Shown piece after piece: positions 10,315-17,205 of a DNA stretch of 64,000 nt; the stretch's first letter is position 1, and each line of letters begins with the position of its first letter. The position numbers were made by a program, and so were the translations under genes. The DNA is from Oscillospiraceae bacterium (lineage in GTDB: Bacteria; Bacillota; Clostridia; Oscillospirales; Oscillospiraceae): the NCBI GenBank assembly GCA_015067615.1, contig SVMD01000007.1, positions 1-64,000 of the forward strand, read 5' to 3'. The notes under the pieces were generated by a model. The model was given only the letters and a program-made list of their open reading frames with translations. It was not told where the DNA came from and did no database searches.

Positions 10315-11043
10315 ATGAGAATCATCAAAGCCAAGGATTACGCAGAAATGTCCCGTAAGGCAGCCAACATCATTGCAGCACAGGTTGTTGCCAAGCCCAA
10401 CTGTGTGCTGGGTCTGGCCACCGGCGGCACCCCCGTGGGCACCTACAAGAGCCTCATCGAGGACTGGTACAAGGTCGGCGATCTGAGCTTCGCTGAGGTC
10501 ACCACTGTGAATCTGGACGAGTACCGCGGCCTGCCCCGGACCAACGACCAGAGCTACTGGTACTTCATGCACGAGAATCTGTTCAACCATGTGGATATCC
10601 GTCCTGACGCTGTTCATGTCCCCAACGGCGAGAATCCCGATGCCGAGGCTGCCTGCGCTGAGTACGACGCCATCATCAAGGCTGTGGGCGGCGTGGACCT
10701 GCAGCTGCTGGGCATCGGCCACGACGGCCACATCGGCTTCAACGAGCCTGCCGATCACTTCCCCGTGAACACCCACTGCGTGGACCTGACCGAGGAGACC
10801 ATCGAGGCCAACAAGCGCTTCTTCGCTTCCCGGGATGATGTGCCCCGCCAGGCCTACACCATGGGCATCGGCACCATCATGAACGCCCGGAAGGTCCTGC
10901 TGATCGCCTCCGGCAAGGATAAGGCTGAGATCGTCAAGAAGTCCTTCTTCGGCCCCGTCACCCCCGAGGTCCCTGCTTCCATTCTGCAGCTGCACCCCGA
11001 CTTTACTCTGGTCTGCGACGAGGCAGCCCTGAGCCTGATCTAA
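10315..11043 (+). CDS. nagB: Glucosamine-6-phosphate deaminase
   Basis: 242 residues, the usual short Firmicutes length. It converts glucosamine 6-phosphate to fructose 6-phosphate and ammonia in the cytoplasm. Signatures are GLATGGTPVGTYK (phosphate loop), NLDEYRGL (catalytic Asp) and GIGHDGHIGFNEP. A strong AAGGAG site precedes the ATG. With the GH112 phosphorylase it gives a route for the GlcNAc half of the disaccharide, although nagA and an amino-sugar kinase are not in the window. Confidence 0.96.
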   Translation: MRIIKAKDYAEMSRKAANIIAAQVVAKPNCVLGLATGGTPVGTYKSLIEDWYKVGDLSFAEVTTVNLDEYRGLPRTNDQSYWYFMHENLFNHVDIRPDAVHVPNGENPDAEAACAEYDAIIKAVGGVDLQLLGIGHDGHIGFNEPADHFPVNTHCVDLTEETIEANKRFFASRDDVPRQAYTMGIGTIMNARKVLLIASGKDKAEIVKKSFFGPVTPEVPASILQLHPDFTLVCDEAALSLI

Positions 11044-11052
11044 GCTCATTCA

Positions 11053-11088
11053 CAGTACCGGGAGCGAAAGTTCCCGGTACTGTTTTTT
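11053..11088 (+). terminator. Terminator of nagB
   Basis: CAGTACCGGGA pairs with TCCCGGTACTG and is followed directly by T6. Confidence 0.92.
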
Positions 11089-11121
11089 GTCCCATGGAAA
11101 TCCGGTAAAAAATCCCATATC

Positions 11122-11151
11122 TTGACAGGCTGCATAACTGTGTGGTAAAGT
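11122..11151 (+). promoter_or_regulatory. Promoter of the group B hydrogenase transcript
   Basis: A perfect TTGACA at 11122-11127 and TAAAGT 18 bases downstream. The start site near 11159 leaves a leader of about 150 bases before the ATG at 11312. Confidence 0.65.
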
Positions 11152-11158
11152 AAGTGTT

Positions 11159-11285
11159 GTGCCCCGCTGCGGATGCAGCAGTGCGGTGCTTCCTCCCGCA
11201 GTGCGGCCTGCCGGCGGAAAACCGCATAAGTGCTATTTTCTCTCCGCAAAGGGGTGCGCTCAGCATTCTCTTTGCGGAGTTTTTT
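11159..11285 (+). promoter_or_regulatory. Hydrogenase leader with an intrinsic terminator (attenuator candidate)
   Basis: Between promoter and start codon, CTCCGCAAAG at 11242-11251 pairs with CTTTGCGGAG at 11270-11279 and is followed by T6: a full terminator before the gene. The upstream part is GC-rich, with a GCTGC/GCAGC hairpin and two copies of CAGTGCGG. Several GCGG elements could pair with the terminator's left arm, but only over about six bases, so no clear antiterminator was found. I could not match it to a riboswitch class. Confidence 0.5.
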
Positions 11286-11311
11286 GGAAATTTTTATTTT
11301 TGGAGGCTTTT

Positions 11312-12817
11312 ATGAGAGGAATTCCGTCCTTAATCACTGACATTCGTAAAAAGGTCTTTGCGGAGGTTGCCCGTATGGCCTATTCCGGCAAGGGTTACGA
11401 GGCTGCCAACGATCTGCCTTACGTCATTGTTCCCGGCGACCGGCCCCTGCACCGGGAATCCGTGTTCCTGGAGCGTGCCATTGCCGGTGAGCGTGTCCGC
11501 CTGGCCATGGGCCTGGGCCTTCGTCCCGCTGACGGCCGGCATCTGGTTTCCGAGGGCATGGATGCTGCTTACATTGCCGAGCAGTATTATGAGCCCCCGC
11601 TGGTCAATATCATTCCCTATGCCTGCCACGCCTGTCCTTCTAATCAGTACAAGGTGACCAAGTACTGCCAGAACTGTCTGGCCAGGTCCTGCGAAAAAGT
11701 CTGCCCCAAGGGTGCCATTTACTTTGACAACGGCAGAAGCCATATCGACCAGAGCAAGTGCATCAAGTGCGGCAAGTGCGCCGGTGCCTGTCCCTACAAT
11801 GCCATCGTCCATCTGGAGCGTCCCTGCGCCAAGAGCTGCGGCATGGATGCCATCGGCTCCGATGACCAGGGCCGTGCGGTGATCAACCAGGATAAGTGCG
11901 TGGCCTGCGGCCAGTGTCTGGTTTCCTGCCCCTTCGGCGCTATTGCGGACAAGGGCCAGATCTTCCAGGTGATCCAGTCCATCCTCCGGGGTGACAAGGT
12001 CATTGCCATCGTGGCTCCTGCCTTCATCGGCCAGTTCAGCGGCATGGTGTCTCCCGGCAAGCTGGTGACTGCCATGGGCATGCTGGGCTTTGACTCCGTC
12101 CGGGAAGTGGCAATCGGCGCGGATATCTGTACCATCGAGGAGGCCAAGGACTTCCTGGAGAAGGTGCCCCAGGAGCAGAACTATATGGCTACCTCCTGCT
12201 GCCCCGCCTGGCAGGGCATGATCGAAAAGCTCTACCCCAGCGAGATCAAAAAGATCTCCATGACCCTGACGCCCATGGTCTTTACCGCCCGGCTGATGAA
12301 GAAGGAGAATCCCGGCTGCAAGGTGGTCTTTGTGGGACCCTGTGCTGCCAAGAAGCTGGAGGCGATCCGTTCCGATATCCGCTCCGACGTGGACTTTGTT
12401 TTGACCTTCGAAGAGCTGATGGGCATGTTCGAGGCCAAGGAGATCGACTGGGAGAAGGTGGGGGAGGCAGAGTGCCTGAACGAGGCCTCCGGCTCCAGCC
12501 GCAATTTCGCCGTGGCCGGCGGTGTTGCCAAGGCTGTCACCGATCTGGTCCACGAGGAGCATCCGGATCTGGAGATCAAGACCGCCCGGGCTGAGGGCCT
12601 GCGGGACTGCCGCAAGCTGATCGCCCTGGCAAAGGCCGGTAAGTACAATGGTTATCTGCTGGAGGGCATGGCCTGCCCCGGCGGCTGCGTGGCCGGACCC
12701 GGCACCATCCTGCCTGTGGACAAGGCTGCCAAATTCGTGGATAAATACAGTAAGGAAGCTTCTCTCGATTCTCCCACCAAGAGCCCCTTCCGGCACGTGG
12801 GCGAGAAACTGGACTAA
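11312..12817 (+). CDS. Group B-type monomeric [FeFe]-hydrogenase
   Basis: 501 residues, ATG behind TGGAGG. Fe-S ligands come first: CHAC at 105-108, a Cys set at 119-131, and two ferredoxin motifs at C150/153/156/160 and C196/199/202/206. The H-cluster domain follows, with TSCCPAW (294-300), VGPCAAKK (around Cys344) and EGMACPGGC (451-459), so all H-cluster cysteines and the proton-relay Cys are present. The G-P-C form of the second motif fits group B rather than group A. It should interconvert protons and H2 with ferredoxin in the cytoplasm. No maturation genes (hydEFG) lie nearby. It is followed after 18 bases by a mutarotase gene in the same transcript. Confidence 0.9.
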   Translation: MRGIPSLITDIRKKVFAEVARMAYSGKGYEAANDLPYVIVPGDRPLHRESVFLERAIAGERVRLAMGLGLRPADGRHLVSEGMDAAYIAEQYYEPPLVNIIPYACHACPSNQYKVTKYCQNCLARSCEKVCPKGAIYFDNGRSHIDQSKCIKCGKCAGACPYNAIVHLERPCAKSCGMDAIGSDDQGRAVINQDKCVACGQCLVSCPFGAIADKGQIFQVIQSILRGDKVIAIVAPAFIGQFSGMVSPGKLVTAMGMLGFDSVREVAIGADICTIEEAKDFLEKVPQEQNYMATSCCPAWQGMIEKLYPSEIKKISMTLTPMVFTARLMKKENPGCKVVFVGPCAAKKLEAIRSDIRSDVDFVLTFEELMGMFEAKEIDWEKVGEAECLNEASGSSRNFAVAGGVAKAVTDLVHEEHPDLEIKTARAEGLRDCRKLIALAKAGKYNGYLLEGMACPGGCVAGPGTILPVDKAAKFVDKYSKEASLDSPTKSPFRHVGEKLD

Positions 12818-12835
12818 ACTGAGGAGGAAACCGCC

Positions 12836-13720
12836 ATGGCAAAGGAATTCACCATTGAAAACGAGTACCTGAAAGTGACCGTCACCACCTGGGGCGCCCA
12901 GGTCAAGAGCGTGATCCGCAAGTGCGATAATGTGGAGCACATCTGGCAGGCGGACAAGGCTGTCTGGGGTTACCATGCCCCCATTCTGTTCCCCCATGCG
13001 GGCAAGGTGGCGGATGGTAAGATCGAGGCCAAGGGCGGCGTTTATGAGTCCGGCCAGCACGGCTTTGCCCGGCTGATGGACCATGACTTCGTGGAGCAGA
13101 CCAAGGACACCATCGTCCTGGAGCTCTGCGCCAATGAGGAAACCCATCAGAAGTTTCCCTATGAATTCCGGCTGGTTTCCACCTTCACCCTGGAAAATGA
13201 TACCCTGCACCACACGCTGACCGTTGAGAATCTGGATGAGGAGAAGCTGCCCTTCGGCATCGGCTATCATCCCGCCTTCACGGTTCCCTTTGATGACAAG
13301 CATGTGGCAACGGACTATGAGCTGCGCTTTTCCGAGATGGAATCTCCCGTCTGCCTGAACTGCCTGCCCACCGGACTGGTCCAGAAGGACCACTACTATC
13401 TGGGCAGCAATATCACCGCTATCCCCGTGGATGAGCAGCTCTTTGCCAATGACAGCCACTGCATGGTGAATCTGAAATCCGCAACTCTGGGTCTGTACGA
13501 AAAGGGTACCGGCCGGGCTGTGGTGTGCAATATTGCGGAGTTCCCCTACACCCTGATCTGGAGCAAGCCGGGCATGCCACGCTTTGTCTGCATCGAGCCC
13601 TGGCACAGCCTTCCCAGCTGCGAGGGTTCTGGCAGCGATTGGAATGAGAAGCCCGCCGCGGCCATCCTGAATCCCGGCGAAGCCTGGTCCACCACCCTGA
13701 GCACTTCCTTTGTCCGGTAA
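12836..13720 (+). CDS. LacX-like aldose 1-epimerase family protein
   Basis: 294 residues of the galactose-mutarotase-like fold, closest in pattern to LacX proteins (N-terminal FTIENEYLKVTVTTWGAQVKS). LFPHAGKV near residue 58 and a later GYHPAF carry the conserved basic residues of the family. The reaction is probably interconversion of sugar anomers, perhaps a galactose-type sugar. The start follows GAGGA by a few bases and the gene is 18 bases after the hydrogenase, so the two are co-transcribed, an odd pairing with no obvious shared pathway. Confidence 0.85.
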   Translation: MAKEFTIENEYLKVTVTTWGAQVKSVIRKCDNVEHIWQADKAVWGYHAPILFPHAGKVADGKIEAKGGVYESGQHGFARLMDHDFVEQTKDTIVLELCANEETHQKFPYEFRLVSTFTLENDTLHHTLTVENLDEEKLPFGIGYHPAFTVPFDDKHVATDYELRFSEMESPVCLNCLPTGLVQKDHYYLGSNITAIPVDEQLFANDSHCMVNLKSATLGLYEKGTGRAVVCNIAEFPYTLIWSKPGMPRFVCIEPWHSLPSCEGSGSDWNEKPAAAILNPGEAWSTTLSTSFVR

Positions 13721-13737
13721 TTTTGGAATAGGTAAGG

Positions 13738-13771
13738 GCACGGCACCCCATTTGGGGTGCTGTGCTTTTTT
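13738..13771 (+). terminator. Terminator of the hydrogenase-mutarotase transcript
   Basis: GCACGGCACCCC pairs with GGGGTGCTGTGC (one G-T) around an ATTT loop and is followed by T6. Confidence 0.92.
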
Positions 13772-13833
13772 CTGCCCGCAGTCACACAGGCTGAGCAAAA
13801 GGGGAGAGCGGCTAAATAAAGAAACGATTCCAA

Positions 13834-13862
13834 TTGATGTTTTTATCCGGATATGCTATGAT
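13834..13862 (+). promoter_or_regulatory. Promoter of the sensory hydrogenase operon
   Basis: TTGATG and TATGAT are separated by 17 bases, with the start site about 35 bases before the first ATG. Confidence 0.75.
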
Positions 13863-13903
13863 ACGGACAGAATTATCCGCAAGCAAAACAAGGAGGAATC
13901 GCA

Positions 13904-14161
13904 ATGGTCATTGTACAGATCTGTGTGGGCAGCTCCTGCCATTTGAAGGGCTCTGAGGAAATCGTGGAGATGTTCCAGAAAAAGCTGGAGGAAACGAACC
14001 TGGAGGACGAGGTGGTCCTCACCGGCAGCTTCTGCATCGGAAAATGCAACCGCCATGGTGTCACCATCCAGGTGGATGACGAGATCCACACCGGCGTGAC
14101 ACCGGAGAATTTTGCGCTGTTCTTCCGGGATATCATACTTCCTGCGGTAAAGAGAGGATAA
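13904..14161 (+). CDS. Thioredoxin-like [2Fe-2S] ferredoxin
   Basis: 85 residues. Cys7, Cys12, Cys44 and Cys48 (CVGSSC and CIGKC) reproduce the four-cysteine pattern of the NuoE/HydC thioredoxin-like [2Fe-2S] fold, so it should be a small cytoplasmic electron carrier. It starts behind AAGGAGG. It lies 4 bases upstream of the sensory-type hydrogenase and probably exchanges electrons with it. Confidence 0.88.
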   Translation: MVIVQICVGSSCHLKGSEEIVEMFQKKLEETNLEDEVVLTGSFCIGKCNRHGVTIQVDDEIHTGVTPENFALFFRDIILPAVKRG

Positions 14162-14165
14162 CACC

Positions 14166-15842
14166 ATGGCCAATTGTCTGACTTTCAAAAAATCCAACTG
14201 TAAAAACTGCTATAAGTGCATCCGTCACTGCCCGGTAAAGGCCATCCGGTTTTCTGCCAACCAGGCCCATATCATCGGAAGTGAGTGCATCCTCTGCGGC
14301 CGGTGCTTTGCGGTGTGTCCCCAGAATGCCAAGCAGATCGTGGACGGCACGGAAAAGGTCAAGGTTCTGCTCCAGTCCGGGGACCCGGTGGTGGTGAGCC
14401 TGGCACCCTCCTTTGTGGCAAATTACGACGGCGTGGGTATCGAAAATATGCGCAGCGCCCTGAAAAAGCTGGGCTTTTACGACGCTGAGGAGACGGCCCT
14501 GGGCGCCACCATGGTCAAGACCGAGTATGAGCGGATGCTCAACGAGGATGGCCGGGATATTATCATCAGCTCCTGCTGCCATTCCATCAACCTGCTGATC
14601 CAGAAATATTTTCCGTCGCTACTGATGTACCTGGCGGACGTGATGTCGCCCATGCAGGCCCACTGCGCCGATATTAAAAAGCGCATCCCCAATGCCAAAA
14701 CCGTGTTTATCGGCCCCTGTGTGGCCAAAAAGGACGAGGCGGAGCTTTCCGAGGGAATCGTGGATGCGGTGCTGACCTTCGAGGAGCTGACAGCCTGGCT
14801 GAAGGCTGAGCGGATTCAGCTGATTCCGGAAGCCAAGCGGGAGGAAAAATCCCGGGCAAGATTCTTCCCCACCACCGGCGGCATCCTGAAGACCATGACC
14901 CGGAAGAATCCGGACTATAGTTATATTGCTCTGGACGGTGTGGAAAACTGCATGGCAGCCCTGCGGGATATCGAAGCGGGGAAGATCCACAAATGCTTCC
15001 TGGAGCTGTCCGCCTGCCACGGCAGCTGCATCGGCGGTCCTGTCATGGAGCGGCACAATCAGATGTCCGTGAAGGACTATATCACCGTCACAAATTATGC
15101 CGGTACGGAGGATTTCCCTGTGGAGCAGCCGGATACCATGGAGCTTCGGAAGCACTTTGCGTACATCGACCGGCAGCAGGTGATGCCCTCGGAGGAAGAG
15201 ATCCGGGCAGCCCTGCGGCAGATGGGCAAGATCTGGCCCGCCGATGAGCTGGACTGCGGTTCCTGCGGCTATAATTCCTGCCGGGAAAAGGCCATTGCCA
15301 TTATCCAGGGCAAGGCGGAGCCCTCCATGTGCCTGCCGTACCTGAAAAACAAGGCGGAGAATTTCTCCGATACCATCGTCCGCAATACCCCCAACGGCCT
15401 GATCGTGCTGAACGAAAATCTGGAGGTCCAGCAGATCAACGCCGCCGCCAGAAAGATCATGAACATCCGCGCCGAGTCCGATGTGCTGGGCGAGCATGTG
15501 GAGCGGATCCTGGATCCGGCGGTATTCGAGTCTGTTCGCAAAAATCTCCGGTCCGTCCATGACCTGCGGGTATATTTGTCCGAATACAAAAAGTATGTGG
15601 AGCAGACCGTGGTCTTTGACCGGGATTCCCGGATGTTCATCGGCATACTCCGGGATGTGACCGATGAGGAGGCGGAGAAGGAGAGGAAGGAGCAGATCAG
15701 CCGCCAGACCGTGGAGGTGGCGGACAGAGTGGTGGAAAAGCAGATGCGCATCGTTCAGGAGATCGCGTCGCTGCTGGGCGAAACAGCCGCGGAGACCAAG
15801 ATTGCCCTGACCAAGCTGAAGGAGTCCATTGTCGATGAATGA
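14166..15842 (+). CDS. Sensory-type (group C) [FeFe]-hydrogenase homologue with PAS domain
   Basis: 558 residues. Two ferredoxin motifs come first (C12/15/18/22 and C41/44/47/51). The H-cluster domain has divergent motifs SSCCHS (135-140), IGPCVAKK (Cys185) and LSACHGSC (281-288). A further Fe-S motif, CGSCGYNSC (364-372) with Cys389, precedes a PAS domain (~400-500) and a C-terminal coiled helix. This order is that of HydS proteins, which are proposed to sense H2 or redox state rather than make H2 in bulk. The stop codon overlaps the start of a PP2C-type phosphatase gene, which matches the phosphatase-linked subgroup (C3) of the hydrogenase classification. Function as a sensor is inferred from family and context. 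Confidence 0.88.
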   Translation: MANCLTFKKSNCKNCYKCIRHCPVKAIRFSANQAHIIGSECILCGRCFAVCPQNAKQIVDGTEKVKVLLQSGDPVVVSLAPSFVANYDGVGIENMRSALKKLGFYDAEETALGATMVKTEYERMLNEDGRDIIISSCCHSINLLIQKYFPSLLMYLADVMSPMQAHCADIKKRIPNAKTVFIGPCVAKKDEAELSEGIVDAVLTFEELTAWLKAERIQLIPEAKREEKSRARFFPTTGGILKTMTRKNPDYSYIALDGVENCMAALRDIEAGKIHKCFLELSACHGSCIGGPVMERHNQMSVKDYITVTNYAGTEDFPVEQPDTMELRKHFAYIDRQQVMPSEEEIRAALRQMGKIWPADELDCGSCGYNSCREKAIAIIQGKAEPSMCLPYLKNKAENFSDTIVRNTPNGLIVLNENLEVQQINAAARKIMNIRAESDVLGEHVERILDPAVFESVRKNLRSVHDLRVYLSEYKKYVEQTVVFDRDSRMFIGILRDVTDEEAEKERKEQISRQTVEVADRVVEKQMRIVQEIASLLGETAAETKIALTKLKESIVDE

Positions 15843-17007
15843 TCTGTGTGTAGATATCGGATATAAAAGCATCATCCATGTGGGGGAGGAGCTCTGCGGC
15901 GACCATGTGGATGTGGTGGAGGAGAATGAAAATTCCACCGTCATCGTTCTGGCCGACGGCCTGGGCAGCGGTGTGAAGGCCAGTATCCTGTCCACCCTCA
16001 CTGCCAAGATCATATCCACTATGATGGCGGCAGGACTGCCCATTGAGGAGTGCGTGGAGACCATTGCCGCCACGTTGCCTGTCTGCTCGGAGCGGGGTGT
16101 GGCCTATTCCACCTTTACCATCATCCATATCCTGAACAATGAGGTGGCGGAGATCATCCAGTACGATAACCCCATGGTCATCATCCTCCGGGATTTTGCC
16201 AATTATCTCTATCCCAAAAAGGAGATGAACATCGGCGGCAAGAAGATCTACAAGTCCACTGTCCGGCTTCAGGAGGACGATGTGTTCATCGCCATGAGTG
16301 ACGGCTGCCCCCACGCGGGTCTGGGCACCCATTTCAATTTCGGCTGGAAGCGGGAGGAGATCATCTCCTTCATGGAAGCGCTGAACATGGGCGGCTACAC
16401 CGCCAAGACCCTGGCTACTATGCTGGTGGATGAGTGCGACAAGCTCTACGGCTATAAGCCCGGAGACGACACCACCGCCTGCGTGGTGAAGGTGAGAAAG
16501 CGGGAGCCCATGAACGTGCTTTTCGGACCGCCCGCCAACCGGGATGACAATGACCGGATGATGAGCCTGTTCTTCTCCAAGGAGGGCAAGCACATCGTCT
16601 GCGGCGGCACCACCGCATCCATCGCAGCAAAATACCTGCGTAAGCCCCTGCGGGCCAGCCTGAAATATGAGCGCTCTGACATTCCGCCCATTGCCTATCT
16701 GGAGGGCGTGGACCTGGTGACGGAGGGCGTCATCACCATGAACAAGGTGCTGGAATACGCCAAGGACTATCTGGGGGACAACAAGGATTATGAGCAGTGG
16801 TCCTTCCGGAAGGACGGCGCGTCCCAGATCAGCCGCCTGCTCTTTGAGGAAGCTACGGATATCAATTTCTTCATCGGCAGGGCGGTGAATCCTGCCCACC
16901 AGAATCCGGACCTGCCCATCAATTTCCACATCAAGATGAATCTGGTGCAGGAACTGTCCCAGTGCCTGCGGAAAATGGGAAAGCGGATCAAGGTCAGCTA
17001 TTTTTAA
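15835..17007 (+). CDS. SpoIIE/PP2C-family phosphatase with an extra C-terminal domain
   Basis: 390 residues from ATG 15835, which overlaps the hydrogenase stop; AAGGAG 10 bases upstream favours this over the in-frame TTG at 15829. Residues 1-220 are a complete SpoIIE-type serine phosphatase with metal-binding ADG (40-42), SDG (155-157) and DD (211-212). Residues ~222-390 are an additional domain that I do not recognise, with VCGGTTASIAAKYL near 255-268. Its input is likely the PAS-hydrogenase, and its output would be dephosphorylation of a target such as an anti-sigma-antagonist or another Ser/Thr-phosphorylated protein, but no such partner is encoded in the window. Confidence 0.87.
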   Translation: MNDLCVDIGYKSIIHVGEELCGDHVDVVEENENSTVIVLADGLGSGVKASILSTLTAKIISTMMAAGLPIEECVETIAATLPVCSERGVAYSTFTIIHILNNEVAEIIQYDNPMVIILRDFANYLYPKKEMNIGGKKIYKSTVRLQEDDVFIAMSDGCPHAGLGTHFNFGWKREEIISFMEALNMGGYTAKTLATMLVDECDKLYGYKPGDDTTACVVKVRKREPMNVLFGPPANRDDNDRMMSLFFSKEGKHIVCGGTTASIAAKYLRKPLRASLKYERSDIPPIAYLEGVDLVTEGVITMNKVLEYAKDYLGDNKDYEQWSFRKDGASQISRLLFEEATDINFFIGRAVNPAHQNPDLPINFHIKMNLVQELSQCLRKMGKRIKVSYF

Positions 17008-17019
17008 ATAACGTTCTTC

Positions 17020-17052
17020 ACAAAACGGGGCCTGAAGCGGGCCCCGTTTTGT
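17020..17052 (+). terminator. Terminator of the sensory hydrogenase operon
   Basis: ACAAAACGGGGCC pairs with GGCCCCGTTTTGT around a 7-base loop. Confidence 0.85.
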
Positions 17053-17122
17053 CATTTCGCATTAACAAAGCTGCCAGAATTTGTCATATCTATGGAATTT
17101 TTCCTTCAAACCAATCGGTATC

Positions 17123-17151
17123 TTGAATTTTAAACGTTTCCAATTTATAAT
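17123..17151 (+). promoter_or_regulatory. Promoter of the pullulanase gene
   Basis: TTGAAT and a perfect TATAAT are separated by 17 bases, 55 bases before the ATG at 17206. Confidence 0.75.
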
Positions 17152-17205
17152 CATTTCGTATGTATTTACCGATACGTACGAAGAGAATTGAATTGGAGGA
17201 TCATC

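Noticed and set aside
11330..13798. 822-codon minus-strand frame over the hydrogenase and mutarotase genes
   Set aside because: Covers two unrelated real genes and a terminator; no start signal.
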